In this document: positions 18,904-28,086 of the stretch, one piece after another
Layout: every line of letters begins with the position of its first letter
Position numbering within the stretch: the stretch's first letter is position 1
DNA from: Paenibacillus lentus
GTDB lineage: Bacteria > Bacillota > Bacilli > Paenibacillales > Paenibacillaceae
Direction: 5' to 3'
DNA length: 64,000 nt
Assembly (NCBI RefSeq): GCF_003931855.1
Contig: NZ_CP034248.1
Span: 2,108,001-2,172,000 of the forward strand
The notes under the pieces: model-generated
What the model was told of the DNA's origin: nothing
Seen by the model: only the letters and a program-made list of their open reading frames with translations
The model's database searches: none
Position numbers and translations under genes: made by a program

Positions 18904-19833
18904 CTAAGAGATGGTCTTTTTTGCTTTGCTGGAGGCTCTTTTTTTCGGTTTGGGCGCAGTATTCCCTCCAATTGCTGTCTCCGCAGTATCTGTGTTTGCG
19001 GCTTGCTTTTTGGCCGCCGTTTTGCGCGTGCGCTTGGCAGGAGCTGGACCCGGATCGGTTACGACAGGCTTAACCGCCTCGATGCTGGCCTGCAAGGCCG
19101 CCATGAGATCAATGACATTGCTCTGCGGTTTCGCAGGGGCAAGGCTGATCTCCTCCCCGGCAATCTTCTGTTCAATAAGTTGCAGCAGGGATTCCCGATA
19201 GTCATCATTATATTTCGCCGGCTCAAATGGAGTCGACAGCTGTTCGATCAACAGCTTGGCCATAGTCAGCTCCTTATCGTTCACGTTCAAATTTTCTGGC
19301 AAATTCGGTACTTGAGAGATCGGTCGAACTTCATCGGGATAGAAAATGGTTTCTACAGCTAGACAGCCTTCCATGACTCGGATCGCTGCAAGGCTGCTTT
19401 TGGAGCGAATTGCGATTTTGGCGATGCCGATTTTGCCGGATTGGCGCATCGCTTCCAACAGGAGCTGGTAGGCGTTTGATCCAGCCTGGTCGGGAGAGAG
19501 GTAATATGTTTTCTGAAAATAGATGGGATCGATTTCCGCCAAATCTACAAAATCCAGAATGGTGATCGTTTTCTCGGTTTGGGCCGACAACTGATCCAGC
19601 TCCTCTTTTTCAAACAGCACATATTTCCCCTTCTCATATTCGTAACCGCGGGAGATTTCCTCCCAGGTTGTATCCTTATCGCAGGTTGGACAGCGTCTTA
19701 CATAAGATATAGGACTGCCGCAAGGCGTATGAATGTATTTCATGGAAATGTCTTTGTCTTCTGTGGCTGAGAACATTTTAACCGGAACGTGTACGAGACC
19801 GAAGCTGATTGCACCCTTCCAAACGGTATGCAT
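18904..19833 (-). CDS. ku: Ku DNA end-binding protein
   Basis: A 309-residue bacterial Ku: MHTVWKGAISFGLVHVPVKM, the CGS..CPTCDK region and the core beta-barrel, followed after about residue 255 by a Lys/Ala-rich tail (AKRTRKTAAKKQA, PKPKKRASSKAKKT). It forms a homodimeric ring on DNA ends and recruits the polymerase and ligase encoded beside it. The basic tail, as in mycobacterial Ku, probably adds DNA binding. NHEJ in spore formers protects germinating spores from breaks. Confidence 0.95.
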   Translation of the reverse strand: MHTVWKGAISFGLVHVPVKMFSATEDKDISMKYIHTPCGSPISYVRRCPTCDKDTTWEEISRGYEYEKGKYVLFEKEELDQLSAQTEKTITILDFVDLAEIDPIYFQKTYYLSPDQAGSNAYQLLLEAMRQSGKIGIAKIAIRSKSSLAAIRVMEGCLAVETIFYPDEVRPISQVPNLPENLNVNDKELTMAKLLIEQLSTPFEPAKYNDDYRESLLQLIEQKIAGEEISLAPAKPQSNVIDLMAALQASIEAVKPVVTDPGPAPAKRTRKTAAKKQAANTDTAETAIGGNTAPKPKKRASSKAKKTIS

Positions 19834-20081
19834 TAGGGGTTGCTCCTTTCATTCCTTACTTATTTTTTGATGGTTTGGGTTATGATTATGGCATTATCTC
19901 TATATTAGTATGGTCCAATTTGGTTCCTCATAACCGGGAGCACCTGGCCTAAGTTGTTGCGGCTCATGCGGCAGACCGATATAATGGGGACATACGTTTG
20001 AGCATTTACACAGATCGTGGATGTCCGCAAGTGCGAGCGGAGTTGAAAACGCGATGTTGTAATATTGTAAAGGTGGTTGTA

Positions 20082-20579
20082 TTGGTGGGATTTGATCAAG
20101 CTTCGTCAAAATGGATGTACGAGGCCAAGGATTTACAAGGTACTGAAGAACTCGCTGCGTATCTTGCCGCTCAGGCTGCACCGGGAACGGTCATAGCCCT
20201 GGATGGGGATTTGGGTGCGGGCAAGACGGCATTTTCTCAATTGTTTGCCAAGCATTTAGAGGTTCAGGATACGGTGAATAGCCCGACTTTTACCTTAATT
20301 AAGGAATATGAAGGTCGACTGCCTTTTTACCATATGGATGTGTACCGGTTGACGCTGGAGGAAGCCGAGGATTTGGGATTGGATGAATACTTCTACGGCA
20401 ACGGCGTGACGCTGGTAGAGTGGGCAAGCATTATCGAAGATATTTTGCCAGAGCAGGTTATGCACATCTATATAGAAGCCGGGGCAGGCACGGAGCGGAA
20501 AATGTGGTTATCCGGTCGGGGAGAACCCTACGAGCAATGGATTACGATCTTGAGACAGAATGGAGCTGCACCTAAATGA
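20082..20579 (+). CDS. tsaE: tRNA t6A37 threonylcarbamoyl transfer ATPase
   Basis: TsaE is the ATPase that works with TsaB and TsaD to place threonylcarbamoyl on A37 of ANN-decoding tRNAs. A Walker A motif GDLGAGKT (residues 42-49) and TFTLIKEY/HMDVYRL are present. I used TTG 20082 with AAAGGTGG 5 bases upstream, giving 165 residues; GTG 20085 or ATG 20115 are alternatives, and the open frame from 19998 adds residues unlike the family. The first gene of a four-gene operon matching B. subtilis ydiBCDE. Confidence 0.93.
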   Translation: MVGFDQASSKWMYEAKDLQGTEELAAYLAAQAAPGTVIALDGDLGAGKTAFSQLFAKHLEVQDTVNSPTFTLIKEYEGRLPFYHMDVYRLTLEEAEDLGLDEYFYGNGVTLVEWASIIEDILPEQVMHIYIEAGAGTERKMWLSGRGEPYEQWITILRQNGAAPK

Positions 20580-21400
20580 ATTATACACAAAAGCCGCGCC
20601 AGCGGTTATTGGCGTTGGACACGTCGACCTCGATCCTATCTGTGGCTGTGATGGAGGACGCCAAGCTGTTGGCCGAACGGAATATGAAGGCGGAGCGCAA
20701 TCATTCGGCCTATTTGGTTACAGCGATTGAAGAGGCTCTGGCTGAGGCTGGATTGGCTAAGAAAGAATTAGACGGCATTGCTGTCGGCGTAGGGCCGGGA
20801 TCGTATACCGGCGTTCGCATTGCGGTAACAACAGCCAAGACGCTAGCTTGGTCGCTGCAATTGCCATTGTCCGCCGTGTCGAGTCTGGCGGCAATCGCGC
20901 TTGGCGGTTTTGCTGCGGGAAGGGGACAAGTCGCCGAGCAATTTGCCCTTCCTCGCCCTACTGAGGCTGAAATGGCTGTCTCTGCGGATGATGCTGCCGA
21001 GCACTGGATTGTGCCGCTCGTCGATGCTCGTCGTGGGCAAGCCTACACCGCGTTATTCGGCGCAGCGGAAGGGCAAATTCCGCACCGCCTAGAACCGGAC
21101 GCCATTCGGCTGGTGGCAGATTGGCAGGGCGAGCTTGCCCAGCGGCTGGAAGCTTTGCCCCAAGGCCGTAGACCGGCAGGCGTATGGTTCGTTGGAGACA
21201 CTGCGGTTCATGCCGCAGCGCTTGAAGATCTGCGCTCCCTGTTGGGAGAAGCGCTGCACATTCGCGGCTATGAGCTTGAAGCCGTGTGGCTCGGGCTTGT
21301 TGGATCGGAGCAGTTCCTGCGAGGGGCTTATGAAAATGTACATACGCTGGAGCCGAATTATACCCAATTGGCAGAGGCCGAGGCGAAGAAGCTTCGTTAG
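20576..21400 (+). CDS. tsaB: tRNA t6A37 threonylcarbamoyltransferase complex dimerisation subunit
   Basis: TsaB is an inactive Kae1-like partner of TsaD in t6A synthesis. The 274-residue product has the ASKHA-fold opening LLALDTSTSILSVAVME and the GVGPGSYTGVRI motif. It is longer than the usual 230 because of an Ala-rich insert around residues 110-140. The ATG overlaps the tsaE stop (ATGA). Confidence 0.93.
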   Translation: MNYTQKPRQRLLALDTSTSILSVAVMEDAKLLAERNMKAERNHSAYLVTAIEEALAEAGLAKKELDGIAVGVGPGSYTGVRIAVTTAKTLAWSLQLPLSAVSSLAAIALGGFAAGRGQVAEQFALPRPTEAEMAVSADDAAEHWIVPLVDARRGQAYTALFGAAEGQIPHRLEPDAIRLVADWQGELAQRLEALPQGRRPAGVWFVGDTAVHAAALEDLRSLLGEALHIRGYELEAVWLGLVGSEQFLRGAYENVHTLEPNYTQLAEAEAKKLR

Positions 21401-21421
21401 CATTCAGGGAGGGATTCGGAC

Positions 21422-21946
21422 ATGGAGTCAGCAAAGTCGATACAGATGGACAAGGTGACTTTTCGTCATATGAAGCTTGAAGATATACCTGATATTATGG
21501 TCATCGAGCATGAATCTTTCACCTTGCCATGGAGCGAAGAGGCATTCCGCAGCGAGATGACCTTAAACCATTTCGCCAAATATTTGGTGATGGATTACGA
21601 GGGGAGTCCAATTGGTTATGCGGGGATGTGGACGGTGCTGGATGAGGCGCATATTACAAATATTGCGGTGAGGACGGCATACCGCGGTCATTATTTGGGC
21701 GAGCTGCTGTTTCGCAAAATAATTGACTGGGCTGCAGAGCTTGGCATGCGCCGGATGACGCTGGAGGTACGTGTAACGAATCATTCCGCCCAATCCTTAT
21801 ATAGGAAGCTTGGATTTCATTCTGTCGGTACTCGCAAGGGATATTACTCCGATAATGATGAGGACGCGCTCATTATGTGGTACGAGCTTCCCGTTCGGGA
21901 GCAGCAAGCAGGTGAAGAGGAAGGAAGCGAAGAAGATTGGATTTAA
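21422..21946 (+). CDS. rimI: Ribosomal protein S18-alanine N-acetyltransferase
   Basis: A 174-residue GNAT acetyltransferase placed between tsaB and tsaD, the standard location of rimI. The acetyl-CoA motif TAYRGHYLGELLF and the LEVRVTNHSAQSLYRKLGF segment are clear. Substrate assignment rests on family and position. The start ATG has GGGAGGG upstream. Confidence 0.9.
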   Translation: MESAKSIQMDKVTFRHMKLEDIPDIMVIEHESFTLPWSEEAFRSEMTLNHFAKYLVMDYEGSPIGYAGMWTVLDEAHITNIAVRTAYRGHYLGELLFRKIIDWAAELGMRRMTLEVRVTNHSAQSLYRKLGFHSVGTRKGYYSDNDEDALIMWYELPVREQQAGEEEGSEEDWI

Positions 21947-22968
21947 ATCGGGATTGTTATATATTGGCGGTCGAAACGAGCTGTGACGAAACATCGGTCG
22001 CTGTTGTTAGAAATGGAACGGAAGTGCTCTCGAATTTAATCGCCAGCCAGATCGAAACGCATCGGGCTTTTGGCGGAGTCGTTCCGGAGGTAGCTTCTCG
22101 CAAGCATGTCGAGAGCATCACGCTCATGCTGGAGGGGGCGATCCAGGAGGCGGGCATTACGCTTGAAGACCTGTCAGCGGTCGCTGTTACGGAAGGCCCT
22201 GGCCTTGTCGGGGCGCTGCTGGTCGGGATTATGGCCGCCAAAAGCCTTGCCTTTGCTGCGGATAAGCCATTGATCGGCACACACCATATTGCCGGTCATA
22301 TTTATGCGAATCGGCTTGTGCAGGAAATTCGCTATCCGTCGATTGCGCTAGTCGTTTCAGGCGGACATACCGAGCTTGTGCTAATGGAGCGGGAAGGAAG
22401 CTTCAAGCTGATCGGCCGTACGCGGGACGATGCTGTCGGCGAGGCGTACGACAAGGTGGCGAGAGCCTTGGGCTTCCCTTACCCTGGGGGTCCGTATGTC
22501 GACAAACTGGCTTTGGAGTCGGATACCGTCGAGGTGTTGCCCCGAGCCTGGCTGGAGCCGGATTCGTACGATTTCAGCTTCAGCGGCTTGAAATCGGCTG
22601 TACTGAATGCGGTGAATCAGCATAAGATGCGTGGGGAAGAAGGGTACGGTCCGGCTATCGCCCGCGGCTTTCAAGAGTCGGTCATTGAGGTGCTGGTCGA
22701 GAAAGCCATTCGCGCGGTGCGATCAACGGGAGCGGTACAGCTACTGCTATGTGGGGGAGTTGCTGCGAATCGTGGGCTGCGCTCGGCACTTGCCGAGCGG
22801 TGTGAGAAGGAGCGGATTGATCTTGTCATTCCGCCGCTAAAATATTGCACGGACAACGCCGCCATGATTGGTGCCGCTGCCTATTTAAAGTGGAAGAGCA
22901 AGGAGTTCTCCAACTGGGAGCTTAAAGCGGAGCCTTCACTATCTCTGGAAAAGTGGTCGATGAAATAA
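21937..22968 (+). CDS. tsaD: tRNA N6-adenosine threonylcarbamoyltransferase
   Basis: The catalytic subunit of the t6A complex. The 343-residue ASKHA protein has the metal-binding HHIAGHIYANRL, the VSGGHTELV motif and the late GGVAANRGLR and YCTDNAAMIG segments. It starts with TTG at 21937, overlapping the last codons of rimI, with GGAAGGAAG about 9 bases upstream. End of the operon; a strong terminator follows at once. Confidence 0.95.
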   Translation: MDLNRDCYILAVETSCDETSVAVVRNGTEVLSNLIASQIETHRAFGGVVPEVASRKHVESITLMLEGAIQEAGITLEDLSAVAVTEGPGLVGALLVGIMAAKSLAFAADKPLIGTHHIAGHIYANRLVQEIRYPSIALVVSGGHTELVLMEREGSFKLIGRTRDDAVGEAYDKVARALGFPYPGGPYVDKLALESDTVEVLPRAWLEPDSYDFSFSGLKSAVLNAVNQHKMRGEEGYGPAIARGFQESVIEVLVEKAIRAVRSTGAVQLLLCGGVAANRGLRSALAERCEKERIDLVIPPLKYCTDNAAMIGAAAYLKWKSKEFSNWELKAEPSLSLEKWSMK

Positions 22969-22969
22969 T

Positions 22970-23012
22970 AAAAGGGCGCGGATCGGGAAGTATCCCGGAT
23001 CTGCGCCCTTTT
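22970..23012 (+). terminator. Terminator after tsaD
   Basis: AAAAGGGCGC and GCGCCCTTTT arms with an inner GATCGGGA/TCCCGGATC stem form a near-perfect hairpin ending in a T run; it may also serve the convergent bactofilin transcript. Confidence 0.85.
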
Positions 23013-23061
23013 ATGTATAACTTTGAGTCTCATTCGTTATCTAGGTCCTGTTGGATGCCAA

Positions 23062-23475
23062 TCAGGAAGTTTGCGATGTGGCGGCTGCTTCTTTATTTGC
23101 ACTTGCCGCGGGTTCGGACGGATTGCTCATACGGCTGCTACCTTCAAAAACGCTGCCTTCCTCAATCGAAAGACTGGTCACCGTAATGTTGCCGTACAAT
23201 TTCCCCGTCGAGGTAATTGTAAGCTTGCTCTTCGTTTGAATATCTCCTGTCACTGTTCCAGCGATGATGACATTACGTGCGACAATGTTGGATTTAACTC
23301 GGCCTTTTTCACCGATTGTAACGTCGCCTTTACATTCGATATCTCCCGTAACCTGCCCCTCAATGCGAATGCTGGCATCCGATTTAATGTTGCCTTCGAA
23401 GCTGCTGCCTTCTCCTACCAGGGTATCCGTCGTATCGGGGTCAAGCTTTACAGGAACTGCCTTGCTTTTAAACAT
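23062..23475 (-). CDS. Bactofilin, copy 2
   Basis: A 137-residue bactofilin with the same beta-repeat core as copy 1 (GEGSSFEGNIKSDASIRIEG, ECKGDVTIGEKGRVKSNI) and an Ala/Ser-rich tail. Its ATG overlaps the stop of the upstream M23 gene by one base (TAATG), so the two are translationally coupled, as expected for a hydrolase and its scaffold. Confidence 0.92.
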   Translation of the reverse strand: MFKSKAVPVKLDPDTTDTLVGEGSSFEGNIKSDASIRIEGQVTGDIECKGDVTIGEKGRVKSNIVARNVIIAGTVTGDIQTKSKLTITSTGKLYGNITVTSLSIEEGSVFEGSSRMSNPSEPAASANKEAAATSQTS

Positions 23476-24497
23476 TATTCATCCTCTTCCTTTTCCGGTT
23501 TAATTAGATATATTTCGGGGTCAACCATAACCCCATTCTTTACTACTTCAAAATGAAGGTGAGGGCCTGTACTGCGACCGGTTGAGCCGAGCGTACCGAT
23601 TACATCGCCTTGTTCCACTTCATCGCCTACTGTCGTTGCGATCTCATGTAAATGTAAATAGTTCGTTGATAAGCCGGATGGATGACGGATGGTGACATAA
23701 TTTCCGCGCGTAGAGCTGTACCCGGCATCGGTCACTGTCCCGTCAGCCGCGGCATAAATGAGATCGCCGACATTTCCCTTGATATCCAGGCCGTTATGCA
23801 GTGTTGGTCTGCCGGTAAATGGGTCCTGGCGTTTTCCGAAGGGCGAGGTCGTCTTTAGAGAATCCGCTGGCCAAAACGTCGGCAGAATGCGCATCATTTC
23901 CTTATATTCTGTCACGGCTACCTTCGTTTGTTCCAGCCTCGCCTGCAAGTCAGGCATTTCTTCGAGAGACGTGGATATGCTCTCTTTCGTCTCCTCAATG
24001 AGAGAAGCAATATCCTCCTCGGTTAAAGGAATGAGTTCACCGCCCATCCCTTCCACATCCTGCTTGTTGTTCGAAGTTTCCCATGACAAGGCAGAAGCGG
24101 AATGAATCTCGCCTCCTGTTTTCTCCCCATTTGTTATTGATTTCAGCTCTGCCTCCAGCTTCTCGAGCTCGGTCATCTTCGTCTCCAGGGTTTTGGATTT
24201 CTCCCAGAGCTCTACCAATTGAAGCAGCAATCTGTCGATTTCCTGTTCTTTATCGTTGACTGTCGCTTGCAGCTGCTCCGACGAGGTTGAGAGTTTGGTC
24301 TCCAGAGCAGCGATCTTGAAGGCATGGGTTCGGTTTAGTGTAAATAGGACAAGCGCAGTGCCGAGCAAAAGAATGGCAGCGATTAAGCCGACCAGCAAAT
24401 ATGTGGAAGTCATTCTTAAACGAAATACCGGCTGTGAGCCTTCGGGTACAACTAGAACGGTATAGCGTTGGTTCTTGCCTTTAAATCCGAGCTTCAT
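23475..24497 (-). CDS. M23 family peptidoglycan endopeptidase, copy 2
   Basis: A 340-residue paralogue of the 14.2-15.2 kb gene: N-terminal YTVLVVPEGSQPVFRLRM, a membrane helix at about 32-54, a coiled coil rich in Glu/Leu (60-115), and a C-terminal M23 domain with HNGLDIKG, LHLHEIA and HLHFEVV zinc-site motifs. The start at 24497 has CAGGAGG upstream; the open frame extends to 24581 without a site. First gene of the second M23-bactofilin pair. Confidence 0.92.
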   Translation of the reverse strand: MKLGFKGKNQRYTVLVVPEGSQPVFRLRMTSTYLLVGLIAAILLLGTALVLFTLNRTHAFKIAALETKLSTSSEQLQATVNDKEQEIDRLLLQLVELWEKSKTLETKMTELEKLEAELKSITNGEKTGGEIHSASALSWETSNNKQDVEGMGGELIPLTEEDIASLIEETKESISTSLEEMPDLQARLEQTKVAVTEYKEMMRILPTFWPADSLKTTSPFGKRQDPFTGRPTLHNGLDIKGNVGDLIYAAADGTVTDAGYSSTRGNYVTIRHPSGLSTNYLHLHEIATTVGDEVEQGDVIGTLGSTGRSTGPHLHFEVVKNGVMVDPEIYLIKPEKEEDE

Positions 24498-24785
24498 AGC
24501 TTCCTCCTGAATCTTGTACAATCTTAAAAGAACGTAAGACATGCGTCTTCGTTCACCAAGAGGTATAATTCGGCAAAACATTCCAATATTCCTGTCGCTA
24601 TGGAAAAGATTATCGTAAATATTTGTGAAAAGTTAAGGGATTTGTCGAAGGTTCTGTGAAGTACTCCTGGAAAATAACATAAATTGAAACTTTTTCAGCG
24701 AACGGACTGTTTAATAGAGTAGGTTATGTAGGTTATGTACAATGCATAAAAAGTTGAAAAGTTGAAATTAAGGGGGAACTGCAGG

Positions 24786-25616
24786 GTGGGAATAGCATTG
24801 AAGCCGATAAGGCGATCTAAGCTACGGGCCTGGCTTGGCGTGCGATATTATCGTTTTAGGCGGTATACGGAATGGTGGCTGAGCGATGATAAAGTTGCTC
24901 GTGCTCGCAGCCGAAATCTCTTGCCACATGTCATTGCTGAGCATCGAAGTCCCTTGCTAAGACAACTGAAAGACGTCGATATGTGGCTGCAGCACAATAA
25001 GATCACGAATCTTAAATTAGCGGTATCTCGCATAGACAGTTTAATTCTGCAGCCCGGGGAGACATTCTCTTTTTGGAGGTTGGTAGGTAGACCATCCCGG
25101 CGAAAAGGATACGTTGACGGTATGATCCTCCATTATGGAAAGTTTAAGCATGGGGTAGGAGGTGGGCTATGCCAGCTTACGAATTTGCTGTACTGGATGG
25201 CGCTTCATTCTCCTCTTGAAATACGGGAGCGGCATCGCCACAGTTATGATGTATTTCCGGACTCCGGGCGTACCCAGCCATTTGGCAGCGGAGCGACCTG
25301 CTCCTACAATTACTTGGACTTGAAGCTGTATAATCCAGGCGATGAGCCTGTGCAATTGCATGTGTTTTTGGATGATGAAAATCTCGTGGGGGAGCTCCGC
25401 GCAGCGAGCCCTTCTTTGCACCGGTATGAGGTCTACGAGCGTGAGCATCAGATTACTCGTGAATATTGGGGCGGTCATATTAGACATAATCTGATCTATC
25501 GGCGGATCTACAACCTGAATGGCGAGCTGATCGAAGATTCGTATGTCACCGAAAACCATGCGCTGATGATGTATGAGCCCTTGCTTGAAGCTGGAGATGC
25601 CTCCAAATGCGAATGA
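24786..25616 (+). CDS. VanW family protein
   Basis: A 276-residue VanW-domain protein (SFWRLVGRPSRRKGYVDGM, GVGGGLCQLTNLLYWMALHS, HRHSYDVFPDSGRTQPFGSG). VanW is named from a vancomycin-resistance cluster but is widespread in Bacillota with unknown function. There is no signal peptide. GTG 24786 has AAGGGGGA 9 bases upstream; TTG 24762 would add eight residues. The upstream 288 bases contain no other gene. Confidence 0.85.
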   Translation: MGIALKPIRRSKLRAWLGVRYYRFRRYTEWWLSDDKVARARSRNLLPHVIAEHRSPLLRQLKDVDMWLQHNKITNLKLAVSRIDSLILQPGETFSFWRLVGRPSRRKGYVDGMILHYGKFKHGVGGGLCQLTNLLYWMALHSPLEIRERHRHSYDVFPDSGRTQPFGSGATCSYNYLDLKLYNPGDEPVQLHVFLDDENLVGELRAASPSLHRYEVYEREHQITREYWGGHIRHNLIYRRIYNLNGELIEDSYVTENHALMMYEPLLEAGDASKCE

Positions 25617-26039
25617 AGATCATCTAGAGTGCGGTACATTTATTAAAGTATCGCCAGATTGTCCCGTGACCCACAGCATCGTTCCGCAATATAAAAAGGG
25701 CAATAAGCCGATCCACGTTATCCAGTATGAGCTTTTGAGCCGTCATCCTTACCGGTATACGCATGATCAGTTTTTGTTCGAGGTTCACATTAGGCATAAA
25801 AACATCCGGCTGAGGAGCTTGAAATGCACCGCCAGCACATTTGGGACGCGCTGTTCAGCAAAGCGCATGCCTGCCTGCGGGCCTCCCAGTTTCCGAAAAA
25901 ATACGGCTTTGGCATTCATTACGATGCAGAGGGCCGGATTGCCATATATGGCATGGAGACGCCTGAATACGAGCGTTTCGTACAATCCGGCGATGAGCTT
26001 ACGCTGCTGCTGAACAGAATGCGAAGTCGGCGCGGATAG
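25597..26039 (+). pseudogene. DUF6157 family gene broken by a one-base frameshift
   Basis: The first frame reads MPPNANEDHLECGTFIKVSP and continues to HIRHKNI, then the family homology jumps to another frame, EMHRQHIWDALFSKAHACLR through YGFGIHYDAEGRIAIYGMET. Both halves match one DUF6157 protein of about 147 residues. Adding a single C to the CC at 25806-25807 joins them as HKN-IPAEELEMHRQHIW. The start overlaps the vanW end. Function of DUF6157 is unknown. The break is either a real mutation or a homopolymer error. Confidence 0.75.
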
Positions 26040-26060
26040 ACAGCGGGGGCAAAATGCGGG

Positions 26061-26145
26061 CCTGCCGGATTGCGGATTGCCGCACTGCAGACTGCAACCT
26101 GCCGGACTGTTGGACTGTCGCACTGGAGCATTGCTGGATTGCTGT
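26061..26145. repeat. Degenerate 7-8-bp tandem repeat
   Basis: About ten imperfect units of the form GGAYTGC/GCACTGS follow one another in a non-coding gap (for example GGATTGC, GGACTGT, GGACTGT, GCACTGG, GCATTGC, GGATTGC). Confidence 0.6.
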
Positions 26146-26241
26146 ATAAGTTGCTGTACCCGCACCGCTTACAGCTTTTATGTACATATCCCATATCCAC
26201 TTATAATTTAACTTATATAGAATAGAAAAGGTGAGATCAAG

Positions 26242-27048
26242 ATGGAAGAAATTAAAGGAGAATTAATTACAGTCGATACGTTAATGCAGGATTTAAAGAA
26301 ACTTGGCGTGCAAGAGGGCATGACGTTGCTTGTACACTCCTCGTTCAAGTCCCTCGGCCAATGGGTGCTTGGCGGTCCGGTATCCGTTATTCTTGCCCTG
26401 GAGAAGGCGGTAGGAATGAGCGGTACCTTGGTTATGCCGACGCATACCCCGGATTTAAGCGATCCGTCAGGCTGGGGAAATCCGCCGGTTTCGGAGTCTT
26501 GGTGGGAGACGATTAGAGCAGAAATGCCACCTTATGACGAGGACATGACGCCATGTAAATGGATGGGCGTAATCCCGGACACCTTCCGCAAGCAGAAGGG
26601 CGTTATTCGCAGCAGTCATCCTCAAGTATCTTTTGCAGCCTGGGGAGCGAATGCTGGTGATATAGTGAGGAATCACTGTTTGGACAACGGGCTTGGGGAG
26701 AGCTCGCCGCTAGCTAGAATATATGATCGTCATGGCTGGGTACTGCTGCTCGGCGTCGGGCATGAGAGCAACACATCTCTTCATCTTGCGGAGCATCGGG
26801 CGAGCTATTACGGCAAGAAAGCGATAGAATGCAAGGCGCCGATAACTAGAGAAGGCATAAGGCAGTGGATTAGCTACACAGATCTTGATTATGAATCCGC
26901 GGACTTTGGACGTTTAGGCGTGGATTACGAGCGTTCGGGCGGACAGGCTCATCGGGGAAAAATAGCCGGCGCAGACGCTAGACTTATGCCGCAGCGGCAG
27001 CTGGTGGATTATGGTGTGCAGTGGTTGGAGCAGCATCGTCGCTCATGA
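26242..27048 (+). CDS. Aminoglycoside N(3)-acetyltransferase family protein
   Basis: A 268-residue AAC(3)/YokD-type enzyme: LLVHSSFKSLG, MPTHTPDLSDP, RSSHPQVSFAAWG and LGVGHESNTSLHLAEH carry the conserved His and acetyl-CoA site residues. The family acetylates the 3-amino group of 2-deoxystreptamine drugs, but chromosomal copies in soil Bacillota often have unknown natural substrates. AAAGGTGAG is upstream of the ATG. No mobile-element flanks suggest recent acquisition. Confidence 0.88.
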   Translation: MEEIKGELITVDTLMQDLKKLGVQEGMTLLVHSSFKSLGQWVLGGPVSVILALEKAVGMSGTLVMPTHTPDLSDPSGWGNPPVSESWWETIRAEMPPYDEDMTPCKWMGVIPDTFRKQKGVIRSSHPQVSFAAWGANAGDIVRNHCLDNGLGESSPLARIYDRHGWVLLLGVGHESNTSLHLAEHRASYYGKKAIECKAPITREGIRQWISYTDLDYESADFGRLGVDYERSGGQAHRGKIAGADARLMPQRQLVDYGVQWLEQHRRS

Positions 27049-27162
27049 TATTTGCGAATATCAAACTCCCAACGACAGGTCCTGCGATTGCTATTGCTTC
27101 TAGATTTTTTTGAAATTGCTTTACGCTCTTGCCTGTATCCCATTCATTAGTTCATCTTAGTT

Positions 27163-27203
27163 AAAGAAATAGCTGCAGAGCTTACCGACAGCTATTTCTT
27201 TTG
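27163..27203. terminator. Bidirectional terminator
   Basis: AAAGAAATAGCTG and CAGCTATTTCTTT arms (13 bp) lie between the convergent acetyltransferase and SDR genes. Confidence 0.8.
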
Positions 27204-27230
27204 TAGTTGCTATAGTTTACAAAGTTTGAA

Positions 27231-28085
27231 TTACACGCCGGAGTAGGCCATGAAGCCGCCGTCCACAGGGATAACGGTTCCGGTCACGAAGCCGGATGTA
27301 TCCGCATCGGCTAGCCAGAGCAGCGTGCCGAGCAGGTCTTCCGGCACGCCGAAGCGCCGCATCGGGGTATGTGTAATGATTTTATTGGAGCGCTCAGTCA
27401 ATGATCCATCCTCGTTCGTTAGCAGGTTGCGATTTTGCTCCGTCAGGAAGAACCCGGGGGCGATTGCATTGACGCGGATGCCGGACTCCGCCAAATGTAC
27501 GGCGAGCCACTGCGTAAAGTTGTTGATCGCAGCTTTCGCTGCGCTGTAGGCCGGCACTTTGGTCATTGGGCATGGCGCACTCATGGAAGAGATGTTCAGT
27601 ACGACAGCTCCGGGACGGCCGATCATCCCTTTGGCGAACACTTGCGTCGGAATCAATGTGCCTACGAAGTTTAAATCGAATACCGTCCTTACTCCGGAAA
27701 TGCTCAGGTCGAAGAAGGTCGTAACGTCTGAATTCGTTAAATCCTCTGAGCGGAAAATTTCATTCGTCGTGTTGGCGCTAGGCTGATTGCCGCCCGCCCC
27801 GTTGATCAGAATGTCGCAAGGGCCGAAATGTTCCTGAACGGCCTTTTCTGCTTCGCGGACGCTGGTTTCATCGGTCACATCGCAGGCGACTGCGATCGCC
27901 TCGCCGCCGCAGGCTTGAATCGCAGCGACAACCTCATCGCCCTTTTCCTTGGTGCGATTGAGAATGGCGACCTTCACGCCCTGCCGGGCAAGTTCCTGCG
28001 CCATGGCGCGGCAGAGCACGCCTGAACCTCCGGTAATAACGGCGGTTTTCCCCTCAAGGGAGGAATGCTTAGGTAATGCACACAT
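27231..28085 (-). CDS. SDR oxidoreductase, probable D-mannonate oxidoreductase (YjmF/UxuB type)
   Basis: A 284-residue short-chain dehydrogenase with the Rossmann motif [12 protein letters not shown], catalytic Ser (NISSMSA) and the YSAAK Tyr-Lys pair. It most resembles B. subtilis YjmF, which interconverts D-fructuronate and D-mannonate. It starts one base after uxuA ends, in an operon under the GntR regulator, which supports a hexuronate role. The ATG has GGGGAGGGGAAT upstream inside the uxuA end. Confidence 0.85.
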   Translation of the reverse strand: MCALPKHSSLEGKTAVITGGSGVLCRAMAQELARQGVKVAILNRTKEKGDEVVAAIQACGGEAIAVACDVTDETSVREAEKAVQEHFGPCDILINGAGGNQPSANTTNEIFRSEDLTNSDVTTFFDLSISGVRTVFDLNFVGTLIPTQVFAKGMIGRPGAVVLNISSMSAPCPMTKVPAYSAAKAAINNFTQWLAVHLAESGIRVNAIAPGFFLTEQNRNLLTNEDGSLTERSNKIITHTPMRRFGVPEDLLGTLLWLADADTSGFVTGTVIPVDGGFMAYSGV

Positions 28086-28086
28086 G

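Noticed and set aside
24786..25616. Part of a vancomycin-resistance cluster
   Set aside because: VanW-domain proteins are widespread and no vanR/S/H/A/X genes are present.
26242..27048. Recently acquired aminoglycoside resistance gene
   Set aside because: No IS, integron or att signal flanks it and its composition matches the neighbours; chromosomal YokD-like genes are common.
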